The notes beneath the pieces were generated by a model. The model worked only from the letters and a program-made list of their open reading frames with translations. It was not told the DNA's origin and did no database searches. Position numbers and translations under genes: made by a program. From an uncultured Verrucomicrobiota bacterium (lineage in GTDB: Bacteria; Verrucomicrobiota; Verrucomicrobiia; Limisphaerales; UBA9464), in NCBI GenBank assembly GCA_903907925.1, contig CAIVQB010000092.1, positions 1 to 64,000 on the forward strand: a DNA stretch of 64,000 nucleotides. Direction: 5' to 3'. This document shows, in pieces, positions 33,861 to 42,000 of the stretch (within the stretch, counting starts at the first letter, position 1; each line of letters opens with the position of its first letter).

Positions 33861-34203
33861 AACGCGCTCTCAACGGGCACGTCGCGGTAAAATCCAGCTT
33901 TGGAACGAATTCTGAAGCGGCAGTGTTTCGCAGTTGAGCTTCACCTCTCCCGCCTAATGGGCAACCTCCCCTCCATTCGGCATGGAGGGGAGGGCCGGGG
34001 AGAGGCGGTGCTCCACGGTCACTGAGCCTTGCCTGGCATCCTGCCTCGCATATCCGGTCGAACCTTGAGCCCTCCGTCCGACACGGTTTCGTCGCCCCAA
34101 AGTCACCGTCTCTCACCGGTATTGTTCTGAAACGGAGGGCAGAGCGGAATTTGCCCACCAAAACCGTGTTCAAAGCTTCGTGTTCTTGGTTTCCTCCGTC
34201 TGC
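33861..34203. repeat. intergenic region with a strong nested hairpin
   Basis: No gene is supported in these ~340 bp. At 33965-33993, CCTCCCCTCCAT and ATGGAGGGGAGG form a perfect 12-bp stem around TCGGC. Outside it CACCTCTCCC and GGGGAGAGGCGGTG give a second, outer pairing (about 33948-34010). The palindrome resembles dispersed intergenic units more than a terminator, since no T-run follows, but it could stop transcripts after ada. Confidence 0.6.
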
Positions 34204-34974
34204 GTGAACCTGGATCCGTACCGAGACTTTATTCATGAACTGGCCGCCGCCAGTGCCGCGGCCATCCTGCCGTGGTACGGAAGCCGGTCCGTCGGTGTCG
34301 AGCGCAAGGCCGACGAATCCCCGGTCACGGTGGCCGATCGCGGCGCCGAAGAGGTGATGCGGCGGATGATCGAGAAGCGCTATCCGCAGCACGGCATCGT
34401 CGGCGAGGAATTCGGAACCGTTCGGGCGGATGCGGAATTCGTCTGGGTCCTGGATCCGATCGATGGAACCAAATCGTTCATCACCGCCGTTCCTCTGTTC
34501 GGGACGCTGGTCGGATTGCTGTACCAGGGCAAACCGGTGTTGGGCTGCATCCATCAACCAGTGCTCGGCAAACTGCTGCTGGGCGATGGGAAAATCACCA
34601 CGCTGAACGGCGAACGGGTTCAGATCCGGCCTGCGCCTTCCATCGACGCCGCCACGCTGCTCACCAGCGATCCGCTGTTGCCCGGTCGGCACCAGAACGG
34701 TCCGGCCTTCGAAGCGCTGGCGCAGTCGGTTCGACTCTACCGTTCGTTCGGCGATTGCTACGGCTACCTGCTGGTGGCGAGCGGTTGGGCCGACATCATG
34801 GTGGATCCCATCATGAATTCATGGGACCTGCTGCCGTTGATTCCCTGCATCGAGGGTGCCGGCGGGCGGATCACCGACTGGCAGGGGCGTGACGCCACCC
34901 GCCCGGGCGCGAATTCCGCGGTCGCCTGCGCCCCCGAACTGCACGACGAAATCCTCAAGCGCCTGAATCCATGA
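34204..34974 (+). CDS. hisN: histidinol-phosphatase, inositol-monophosphatase family
   Basis: 256 residues with IMPase metal sites: KADESPVTVADRGAEE, GIVGEEFG, WVLDPIDGTKSFI and the distal SWDLLPLIPCIEGAGGRITDWQG. Close to HisN, which removes phosphate from histidinol phosphate, the penultimate step of histidine synthesis; the family also includes inositol and 3',5'-bisphosphate nucleotidases. I choose GTG 34204 (VNLDPYRDF), eight codons after the track start, to fit the family length. The last four bases overlap the ABM gene (ATGA). Confidence 0.85.
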   Translation: MNLDPYRDFIHELAAASAAAILPWYGSRSVGVERKADESPVTVADRGAEEVMRRMIEKRYPQHGIVGEEFGTVRADAEFVWVLDPIDGTKSFITAVPLFGTLVGLLYQGKPVLGCIHQPVLGKLLLGDGKITTLNGERVQIRPAPSIDAATLLTSDPLLPGRHQNGPAFEALAQSVRLYRSFGDCYGYLLVASGWADIMVDPIMNSWDLLPLIPCIEGAGGRITDWQGRDATRPGANSAVACAPELHDEILKRLNP

Positions 34975-35312
34975 TCCCCGGTCAGGGGTTGGCGCAGACC
35001 CCGGAGCCGCCCTACTACGCGGTGATCTTCACCTCTCTCCGCACCTCCGGCGATCAGGGTTATGGTGAAACGGTGGACCGGATGATGGAACTCGCGGTGC
35101 AACAACCAGGATTCCTCGGCGTCGAATCCGTGCGGGATCCGCAAACCGGACTCGGCATCACCGTGAGCTATTGGAAGGACGAAGCCTCCATCGCCGCCTG
35201 GCGCGCCCACGGCGAACACCGCCAGGCGCGCGAACGGGGACGATCCACGTGGTATTCTGATTTTGAACTCCGCGTGGCCCGTGTGGAACGAGCCAGTCGT
35301 CAGGCCAGGTGA
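34971..35312 (+). CDS. antibiotic biosynthesis monooxygenase (ABM) domain protein
   Basis: 113 residues of the small dimeric alpha/beta-barrel ABM family: YYAVIFTSLRTSGDQGYGETVDRMMELAVQQPGFLGVESVRD, GITVSYWKDEASIAAWRAHGEHRQAR and a closing YSDFELRVARVER. Many such proteins are oxygenases or heme/quinone-binding stress proteins, but most remain without known substrate. It is translationally coupled to hisN. I see no cofactor motif. Confidence 0.85.
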   Translation: MIPGQGLAQTPEPPYYAVIFTSLRTSGDQGYGETVDRMMELAVQQPGFLGVESVRDPQTGLGITVSYWKDEASIAAWRAHGEHRQARERGRSTWYSDFELRVARVERASRQAR

Positions 35313-35384
35313 CTGCGGCGGCACCCAAGAATCATTGCCGAGTCGGATGCCCGCCAGCGTTTCACCTTCGGAGCGCCAACGGTG

Positions 35385-35570
35385 CGGTGACATATCAGCC
35401 CGGGGCGGCGCCCCGGGGATTCGAAGAATCTTAATTTCCAAAAGGGCTGAAGGCCCGCTCCATGGGTGACGTTGGGAATGGCACGGGCCTTCAGCCCTCA
35501 CTCTCGTTTCTTTCACCGTCCTGGGGCGATGCCCCAGGCTGGTTTGTCGCGGGCCGTTGGCCCTGGTCCA
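35385..35570. repeat. compound palindromic intergenic repeat
   Basis: Three perfect inverted repeats are nested symmetrically: CCCGGGGC/GCCCCGGG (35399-35417), AGGGCTGAAGGCCCG/CGGGCCTTCAGCCCT (35443-35457 with 35484-35498), and CCTGGGGC/GCCCCAGG (35520-35538). A fourth copy of the outer type appears as GGGCCGTTGGCCC (~35551). The outer hairpins are near mirror copies around the central one. This looks like a mobile non-autonomous palindromic element. It separates the ABM gene from the 3' end of the O-antigen ligase-like gene. Confidence 0.7.
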
Positions 35571-35604
35571 GTGAAGAAAAATGCCAACGGGGTTGGCAAA
35601 GAAG

Positions 35605-37059
35605 TCAGTCAAAACAACTGTCGGATTCAGACTGCTTCCGAGGTTGAACCGGCAGGGCGGCCAGGATTCCGGCGAGAGTGAAGGCGGTCCAGGACAGGGC
35701 GGGAATGTAGAGTCCGAATTCGACGAAGCCTTGAGCCAGCCATGCAAGAACTCCGAGGGCCATCGCTTGGAAAATCGGTTTTCCGGGGTTCAACGCGTGG
35801 CGTCCCACCGCGGCGACGAGTGCTCCGATCCAGGTCAGGTAGAGCAGGCCGCCGATGATTCCGGAGTCGGAGAATTGCTCCAGGTAATCGTTGTGCACCA
35901 GACGCGCCATTTCGGCGGTTGGTGATTTGATTTGGGCGTAGGGCCGTTGAAAGGTTCCGGGTCCGGTCCCGGTCGCGGGATGAGCCGCAGCGGTCGCTAC
36001 GGCCGCGCGCCAATAGTCGAACCGCGCACCGACGCTGGTGGCACCGGCGGAAAAGTAGGAGTGAAACCGGATTCCGAAGGCGAGCAATCCCAGGACGGCC
36101 ACGGCGGTCAGGACGGCGATTCGGGTGCGGCGCGGAATGGGGAATTGGAACAGGCGGAATCCGATCACGGCCAACGCGATCAGCCAGCCCGATTTGGAAC
36201 CGGTCCAGTACAGGCAGCCGAGCCCGAGAAACGTCACTAACGCGATCAAGACCCGGCGGATGGCAGGGCGAAGTTCACCGGTGCCGAACACCGTCCAGGC
36301 GAGGGTGACTGGAAGCAGCAGGAGGATCGCTCCGGCGAGCGCATTCGGGTAGACGAGCGTGCCGTGGATCCGGCCCCGTTGGAGTTTCAGCAGGATGATC
36401 GGGTTCGCGATGTCGACGCCGTTGGTTTGAATGATGAGACTTTCCCGCTTCATCTGCTCCACAACTTCTGCCGGAAATTCCCGCCAACCGGTTCGCTCGC
36501 CTTCCACCAGGGTTTGGCGGTCCCGCTTGAACTCGACCTGATGCTGGTTCGCGCCCTTCACCAGGCAGACGAGGAATGCACCGAGCAAGAACACCAGCAT
36601 CAGGGGCGGGGAGCCCTTGCGGCTGAGAAGCAACAGCCCCGTCAGGTAACAGGCCACGCAAGCGGCGAAATGAACCTGCGTCGGTCCGCTCAATCCGGCG
36701 TCCACGGTTCGTCCCGCGGCGAAGCGTTGCCAGCCGAACCATAGCAGCGGCGTGAGCCACAGAATCCGCGCCGGTCGCAGGCCGCGCGACGATGGGTCGA
36801 GTAAATACAGAAGCCCGCCCGCCAGGCTGGCGACGAAGACGGCGATTTGTCCCCACTGCGCCGGCCAGGAAACGGTGATGGCTTCCGCGAAATCCTTCGG
36901 GGCTTCAATCTGGTGATCGAGAATCACCGGATTGCCGAACTTCAGAATCGCCATCCCGAGAATGAGCCCGAACACCGCTGCGAAAATGCTGCGCGGCGTG
37001 ACGGTCACGGTGGACGTGGCCGCGCGGTCCGGCGCTGGTGAGACGGAATGGGCGCTCAC
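35605..37059 (-). CDS. O-antigen ligase/polymerase-like (Wzy_C) membrane protein
   Basis: 484 residues with ten or more membrane helices. The periplasmic loop region carries the Wzy_C pattern: RGRIHGTLVYPNALAGAILLLLPV, YWTGSKSGWLIALAV, and ATGTGPGTFQRPYAQIKSPTAEMARLVHNDYLEQFSDSGIIGGLLYLTW with the conserved His. Members ligate or polymerise surface polysaccharides. GTG 37059 overlaps the holB stop (GTGA); the track's longer N-terminus lies inside holB. No other polysaccharide genes surround it. Confidence 0.85.
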   Translation of the reverse strand: MSAHSVSPAPDRAATSTVTVTPRSIFAAVFGLILGMAILKFGNPVILDHQIEAPKDFAEAITVSWPAQWGQIAVFVASLAGGLLYLLDPSSRGLRPARILWLTPLLWFGWQRFAAGRTVDAGLSGPTQVHFAACVACYLTGLLLLSRKGSPPLMLVFLLGAFLVCLVKGANQHQVEFKRDRQTLVEGERTGWREFPAEVVEQMKRESLIIQTNGVDIANPIILLKLQRGRIHGTLVYPNALAGAILLLLPVTLAWTVFGTGELRPAIRRVLIALVTFLGLGCLYWTGSKSGWLIALAVIGFRLFQFPIPRRTRIAVLTAVAVLGLLAFGIRFHSYFSAGATSVGARFDYWRAAVATAAAHPATGTGPGTFQRPYAQIKSPTAEMARLVHNDYLEQFSDSGIIGGLLYLTWIGALVAAVGRHALNPGKPIFQAMALGVLAWLAQGFVEFGLYIPALSWTAFTLAGILAALPVQPRKQSESDSCFD

Positions 37060-38084
37060 AGCTTGAGGTTCAACAGTCCGACCTCCAGCACGAGGGCTTC
37101 CTGCGCGTTGGTGTGCAACAGGCGTTGGGTGGATTCCCAGGCGTCGAGATTCGCGCGGGCATCCGCGGGCGAAAGGCGTGCCGCCACCTTGGCGGTGCAG
37201 GCTGCGAACGCGGGAAGGAAGGCCAGGGTGCCATCGCCGCCGAGGGTTTGAAGCCAGACATCTCGCAGCCAGGCGGCGAGGCCGGCGGCATAATGGCCGC
37301 GTTGGCGGCGATATTCGGCTTCGATTGAGGCCGACAATTCCTCCTCCCACCGTTCCAACTGACTGGCTTCGGCATCGGTATGGCGGGTCAGCGGCGAAAC
37401 CGCGGTGAGTTGGGTTTCGATCGCTTCGCGGGCCTTGCCGAGGGAGGCGATCAGCGAGCCGAGGAGTTGGTAGCGACCGGAGAGGGGTGGCGATGCGGGT
37501 TCGGCGAGCGCGGCGAATTCACCGACCCACGCGGCGACCGTTTCATCCACGCGAACCGTCCCGCTGGCAAAGCTGAGACGCTGGCAGCGCGACAGCAGCG
37601 TGTCGGGAATCCGATCAGGCTCGGTGCTCAACAGAATCAGGACGGAGCCGGGTGGCGGTTCCTCCAGCGTCTTGAGAAACGCGTTCGCGGCAAAGGTGTT
37701 CATCCGGTCGGCGCTGGAAAACACGGCGATCTTGTGGGCGCTTTCCGAGGTCTTCAGGTTCATCCGGTCGATGATCGCCCGGGTTTGATCCACGCTGATC
37801 ACCCGCGATTTCATTTCCGGCCGGACCCAGGAGACGTCGGGATGGTTCCGATGAAGAATGCGCTGGCAGGTGGGGCAGGTGCCGCAGGCTTCGAGGGGGA
37901 TGCCTGTTTCCCCGCGCCGGACCGGCTGCGTGCAATTCAGAGTTAGCGCGAGTTGACTGGCGGCCTCTTCGAGCACGTCGAGATCGTCACCGAGAAACAG
38001 GTAGGCGTGAGCCAGCCGGCCGCGATTCAAACTGCGTTCCAGCAGCGCGGCGGCGGTTCCGGCTCGTGTTTGCGGATCGGACAT
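37056..38084 (-). CDS. holB: DNA polymerase III delta' subunit
   Basis: Clamp-loader subunit. About 342 residues with HAYLFLGDDLDVLEEAASQLALTLNC, a zinc-binding stretch CGTCPTCQRILHRNHPDVSWV, ISVDQTRAIIDRMNLKTSESAHKIAVF and AFLKTLEEPPPGSVLILLSTEPDRIPDTLLSRCQRL. The Walker A motif is degenerate, as is normal for delta'. Start at ATG 38084. It sits between a TPR-like gene (75 bp upstream) and the O-antigen ligase-like gene (overlapping), all on the minus strand. Confidence 0.9.
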   Translation of the reverse strand: MSDPQTRAGTAAALLERSLNRGRLAHAYLFLGDDLDVLEEAASQLALTLNCTQPVRRGETGIPLEACGTCPTCQRILHRNHPDVSWVRPEMKSRVISVDQTRAIIDRMNLKTSESAHKIAVFSSADRMNTFAANAFLKTLEEPPPGSVLILLSTEPDRIPDTLLSRCQRLSFASGTVRVDETVAAWVGEFAALAEPASPPLSGRYQLLGSLIASLGKAREAIETQLTAVSPLTRHTDAEASQLERWEEELSASIEAEYRRQRGHYAAGLAAWLRDVWLQTLGGDGTLAFLPAFAACTAKVAARLSPADARANLDAWESTQRLLHTNAQEALVLEVGLLNLKL

Positions 38085-38159
38085 GGCTCCGGCGATGTAA
38101 CCGTGGAGCGGCGGAGGCAACAAGGCTTTGCCGATTCAAGATTCGAGCCGGTCGGAACT

Positions 38160-38939
38160 TCACCGATGGCTGCAGGCTTTTCGCAGCCGGTCGCGGCGCT
38201 GTTCCCAATCCTTCCAGACCGGCGCCTGTTCCGGACCGGTCCAGGTGGTTTTGGCCACCGGCCACAGTGTATCCAGGGTGCGAAGTTGTGCTGCGGCCGC
38301 CGCAGTGTGTTTCCATTTGAGTTCCGCCTCGGCAAGACAGAGACGATTTTCCGGAAAGTTCGAATCCAGCGTCACCGCATGTTCCAGATGGGTGCGGGCT
38401 TTGGCGTGGCTGCCGATGCTCGTTGGCCAACCCGGCGCATCGAGGTACAGCAGGCCGAGACAACGATCGGCTCCGGCGTGGTCGAATCCCGGATCCCGGG
38501 CCAGGGTGCCGATCCAGATCGTTTCCATTTCGCGGACGAGTTTGAGTGCGCCGATCCCTTTGGTCCGGGCCAACTGGCCCAGATTCAGAGCAAGATAGTA
38601 TTGAAGGGGAACGGAGCTCGGATCGTGGACTGCTCCCGTCCGGCAGGCGCGGATGGCTTCGGACGCGATTGTGGCGCGTTCCGCATCGTTGACGGCGGAT
38701 TCGGCCCAATCGAAGGCTGTTCGGGCGAGTTCGGCGATCCGGAGTGCGTTGGTTGGATCCGCCGTCCAGGCCGCGCGGGCGTGGGTGTAGGCGAGCTGGA
38801 AAGGCCGGGTTTCACCGGGTTCCGCCGCGGGCAAACGGGACCAAAACAGGCCCCATCCGAGGGCGAAAAGCCCGACGCAAAGCGCCGCCACCCGGGAACT
38901 TTGGCGAAATTGGGCTTGCCGGAGGTTCACTGCCTTCAC
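38160..38939 (-). CDS. membrane-anchored TPR-like hypothetical protein
   Basis: About 259 residues with one N-terminal membrane helix (VAALCVGLFALGWGLFW) and a helical repeat body: AYTHARAAWTADPTNALRIAELARTAFDWAE, YYLALNLGQLARTKGIGALKLVREME, HAKARTHLEHAVTLDSNFPENRLCLAEAEL. These are degenerate tetratricopeptide units, similar to TatT-type periplasmic proteins. The start is probably GTG 38939 or 38930; the track start lies over the infC leader. Likely first gene of the unit with holB. Confidence 0.7.
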   Translation of the reverse strand: MKAVNLRQAQFRQSSRVAALCVGLFALGWGLFWSRLPAAEPGETRPFQLAYTHARAAWTADPTNALRIAELARTAFDWAESAVNDAERATIASEAIRACRTGAVHDPSSVPLQYYLALNLGQLARTKGIGALKLVREMETIWIGTLARDPGFDHAGADRCLGLLYLDAPGWPTSIGSHAKARTHLEHAVTLDSNFPENRLCLAEAELKWKHTAAAAAQLRTLDTLWPVAKTTWTGPEQAPVWKDWEQRRDRLRKACSHR

Positions 38940-38969
38940 TATACCGTCTCCCGTCTGTCGGTGACAGTA

Positions 38970-39020
38970 ATGGTTTTCACGCCAAACATGTTCAAATTTC
39001 AACCGGAGAGGGTCGCTTGA
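38970..39020 (+). CDS. possible short leader ORF overlapping the infC start
   Basis: ATG-initiated ORF (MVFTPNMFKFQPERVA) ending in TGA at 39018-39020. Its stop overlaps the infC TTG start as TTGA, and its 3' part contains GGAGAGG that serves as the infC ribosome site. Translation of this short frame could couple to infC. It may equally be chance; only the exact junction makes it worth noting. Confidence 0.25.
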   Translation: MVFTPNMFKFQPERVA

Positions 39021-39763
39021 GCCGCCCATTTCCGTCACGTTTTTCCCCGCCCCAGCCGCAATACCGCATCAACGGCAAGATCCGAGCCCGCGAAGTCCGC
39101 GTGATCGGTGCCGACGGGCAGCAGATCGGAGTCATGGAGTTGGGCGGAGCCATCAAGATGGCGCTGTCCCAGGGACTCGATCTGGTCGAGATCGCCGCCA
39201 CCGCCGTTCCCCCCGTTTGCCGCATCGTCGATTTCGGCAAGTTCAAGTACGAGACGGCGAAGAAGGAGCGCGATTCCAAAAAGCACCAGAACGCCAGCAC
39301 CGTCAAAGAGGTGCAGCTCACGCCCCGCATCGATCCGCATGACCTCGGCATCAAGCTCGACCACGCGGTCGACTTCCTGTGCGAGGACATGAAGGTCAAG
39401 GTGGCACTCCGTTTCCGTGGACGCGAAATGGCTCACACCGAAATCGGCAAGGGCGTCGTCGAGAAGTTCCTCAAGGATCTCGCGCCCTGGGGTCATCCTG
39501 ATTTTCCGCCGAAGCTCATCGGCAAGGCCATCAACGTGATGGTGAGTCCGCTGCCCAAGCAGAAGCGGGCCAAGCATCCCCGCGAATTGGGAACGCTGCC
39601 GTCCGAGCTGCACGCCCAGGATCTCCCGGCGCAGATCGCCGTGGTGCGTGGTGTCGCTGTGGCCGGGGCCGCTCCGGCCCGCGTTCCCACCGACGCCGCC
39701 GAGAATCCGGCCTCGTTCGGAAACGACGCCTTCTCCAGTCTGGAACTGCCGCCGCGGGCCTAA
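39017..39763 (+). CDS. infC: translation initiation factor IF-3
   Basis: Binds the 30S subunit and checks start-codon pairing. About 248 residues with YRINGKIRAREVRVIGADGQQIGVM at the N-terminus, PPVCRIVDFGKFKYE at the linker, and VKEVQLTPRIDPHDLGIKLDHAVDFLCEDMKVKVALRFRGREMAH in the C-domain. No ATG or GTG fits; TTG 39017 with GGAGAGG six bases upstream is the best start, matching the habit of infC to use rare start codons for self-control. A ~60-residue Ala/Pro-rich tail extends beyond the usual end. rpmI and rplT, normal infC partners, are not downstream. Confidence 0.92.
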   Translation: MSRPFPSRFSPPQPQYRINGKIRAREVRVIGADGQQIGVMELGGAIKMALSQGLDLVEIAATAVPPVCRIVDFGKFKYETAKKERDSKKHQNASTVKEVQLTPRIDPHDLGIKLDHAVDFLCEDMKVKVALRFRGREMAHTEIGKGVVEKFLKDLAPWGHPDFPPKLIGKAINVMVSPLPKQKRAKHPRELGTLPSELHAQDLPAQIAVVRGVAVAGAAPARVPTDAAENPASFGNDAFSSLELPPRA

Positions 39764-39813
39764 GCCGAATCCACGCGGTCGACAAGCGGTTCGACCCTGA
39801 CTCGGTCAAAACG

Positions 39814-39838
39814 GCACGAATCCTTTGGGCATTCGTGC
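39814..39838 (+). terminator. weak stem-loop downstream of infC
   Basis: GCACGAAT (39814-39821) pairs with ATTCGTGC (39831-39838) around a 9-nt loop, about 50 bp after infC. There is no U-tract, only scattered T residues, so termination is uncertain. The ~270-bp gap up to the Hsp70 gene contains nothing else firm. Confidence 0.35.
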
Positions 39839-40030
39839 TCCGGGTGCTCCTTTCACGGAAGGGTGAATCTCATTTTGCACCGGGAATCCACCGGCGTTGC
39901 CGGCCCGGCTGCGATCGAACCCAGAAGAAGAGATTCAGACGAGATGAACTGAATGGACGGAATCCGATCGGATCCGACTCATTCCGTTCCTTCTGTCCAT
40001 TCTGTCTCGATCAATGAATCCGCGGTCCGA

Positions 40031-41953
40031 TCAGGAGGCCGGCGGGATCAATCCGCGCCGGCGGAGTTCCACTTCCATCACCTGATCCATGGCGTGTTCC
40101 GCGAGGGGCGTGGTGATGGTGTCGAGGGCTGAGGTGGCGGCCTTGAGGCGTTCCGGGTCGCCGGTCTTGGTTCGCGGATTTTCCAACGCCAGCACCGATT
40201 CCACCGCTTCCAGTGCGGCTTCGATCTGGGTTTTGTAGTCCGGATCCAACTGGTCGTGGTACTCGGCCATGGTTTTCCGTGTCGCAGTCAGAGTTTCGGC
40301 CGCGCGCAGCTTGGCCTCGATCCATTGACGCGCCCGCAGATCGTCGAAGGCGTGCTCGACCGATTCCTCGACCATCCGCTGTACATCGGCATCGGCGACG
40401 TCGACAGCGGATTTCATTTCGATCCGCTTTTGGTGGCCGGTTTTTACGTCGCGCGCGAGCACGTGAAGGATGCCATTGGCGTCGATCTCAAACTGAACGC
40501 CGACGCGGGGAACGCCCTTCGGTGCGGATTCGAATTCAATCTCGAACCGGCCCAGTGACCAATTGTCCGCCGCCCGCTCGCGCTCGCCCTGCAGCACGTG
40601 GATGAGCATGGATTTCTGGCCGTCCACGGCGGTGGTGAACAATTCGCCGGCCTTCACCGGGATGGTCGAGTTCCGGTGGATGATGACGTTCATCAATCCG
40701 CCGAAGGTTTCGATGCCCAACGACAACGGCGTGACGTCGAGCAGCAGCAGATTCTTGAGCCCGCCGGAAAGGATTTCGCCCTGAATGGCCGCGCCCAGCG
40801 CGATCGCTTCGTCCGGGTTCTGGCCGGTGTTCAACTGCGGACCGGTCGGACCGTGAGGATCGGTCCCGAGCCGCAGATCGCCGCGGGTCTCTTCAAAGTC
40901 GGAACAACCAAACCACTGGCTCACCAGGCGGCGCACCAGCGGCATCCGGGTTTGCCCGCCCACCAGGATCACCTGCTGCAGCTCGCGAGCTTCGAGTCGC
41001 GCATCGGCCAGCGAACGCAGGCAATGGCTGCGGGTTTGCTCGATCAGATCGATCGTCAGCGCCTCCAATTCTTCCCGGGCGATCTCCAGGGAAAAGCTGA
41101 AGTCCGGCGTCAGGAACGGGAGCGCCGCCTCGGTTCGGGTCTCACTGCTCAAGCGGATCTTCACCTGCTCGGCGACTTCACGAATCCGGCTCAACAACGC
41201 CGGGTTTCCGGTCGCATCCGGGCCGCCCGACTCGCGAATGCGGCGGACGAGGAAGTCGGTCAGGCGCCGGTCCAGATCGTCCCCACCGAGCCGGGTGTTG
41301 CCGTGGGTGCTCAGCACCTGGAACACCCCGTTGTTCAATTCGAGGATGGAAAGATCGAACGTCCCACCGCCGAGATCGTACACCGCGACCTTGGAGCGTT
41401 CGCCCAACCGGTCGAGTCCGTAGGCCAGTGCGGCCGCGGTGGGTTCGTTGAGAATGCGTTCGACGGTGAACCCGGCGAGTTCACCGGCGCGGATGGTGGC
41501 GTTGCGTTGGGCGTCGTTGAAATAGGCGGGAACGGTGATCACCGCGCGGGTGACCGGTTCGCCGAGCGCCGCTTCCGCATCGCGCTTCAACTTGGCAAGG
41601 ATCTGCGCGGAGACTTCCTCCGGGGTCCAACTGCGTCCGTGAATCTCGAACGTCACCGGACCGGAGCCCGTGCCCTGGACCGGATAGGTCACCCACAAAT
41701 CCTCCTTGGGAATGTCGCTGCCGCGGCGGCCCATGAAGCGTTTGACCGAATAAAGCGTTTCGAGCGGACGGACGGCTCGAACCCGGTTGGCCGCGTAACC
41801 AACCACGGGCGGTGCACCGTCGGGCGGAATGTGAACCACCGACGGGGTCAGGCGATGACCCTCTGCATCCGCGATGACGTACGGGATGCCGCTGTCCACG
41901 ACCGCCACCAGCGAGTGGGTGGTGCCGAGGTCGATGCCGACGATTTTACTCAT
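40031..41953 (-). CDS. Hsp70 family chaperone (DnaK/HscA-like)
   Basis: 640 residues. The ATPase half has GIDLGTTHSLVAVV, TVPAYFNDAQRNATIRAGELAGF, NEPTAAALAYGL, VYDLGGGTFDLSILE and VILVGGQTRMPLVRR. The substrate half has LLLLDVTPLSLGIETFGGLMNVIIHRNSTIPV. The tail ends ELRRRGLIPPAS and lacks the glycine-rich, EEVD-like end of main DnaK proteins; no grpE or dnaJ is near. It is therefore likely a second Hsp70 or HscA-like protein. It follows the radical SAM gene by 47 bp. Start at ATG 41953. Confidence 0.9.
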   Translation of the reverse strand: MSKIVGIDLGTTHSLVAVVDSGIPYVIADAEGHRLTPSVVHIPPDGAPPVVGYAANRVRAVRPLETLYSVKRFMGRRGSDIPKEDLWVTYPVQGTGSGPVTFEIHGRSWTPEEVSAQILAKLKRDAEAALGEPVTRAVITVPAYFNDAQRNATIRAGELAGFTVERILNEPTAAALAYGLDRLGERSKVAVYDLGGGTFDLSILELNNGVFQVLSTHGNTRLGGDDLDRRLTDFLVRRIRESGGPDATGNPALLSRIREVAEQVKIRLSSETRTEAALPFLTPDFSFSLEIAREELEALTIDLIEQTRSHCLRSLADARLEARELQQVILVGGQTRMPLVRRLVSQWFGCSDFEETRGDLRLGTDPHGPTGPQLNTGQNPDEAIALGAAIQGEILSGGLKNLLLLDVTPLSLGIETFGGLMNVIIHRNSTIPVKAGELFTTAVDGQKSMLIHVLQGERERAADNWSLGRFEIEFESAPKGVPRVGVQFEIDANGILHVLARDVKTGHQKRIEMKSAVDVADADVQRMVEESVEHAFDDLRARQWIEAKLRAAETLTATRKTMAEYHDQLDPDYKTQIEAALEAVESVLALENPRTKTGDPERLKAATSALDTITTPLAEHAMDQVMEVELRRRGLIPPAS

Positions 41954-42000
41954 GTGCGACGCGAAACGTGGGGGATGACACCCCGGAGGGCAAGGGCCGC

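Noticed and set aside
39935-40017. Imperfect repeat of 'gaatggacggaa / ctgtccattctgtc' words downstream of infC
   Set aside because: Pairing is patchy and short; it may be another dispersed unit but the window alone does not support it.
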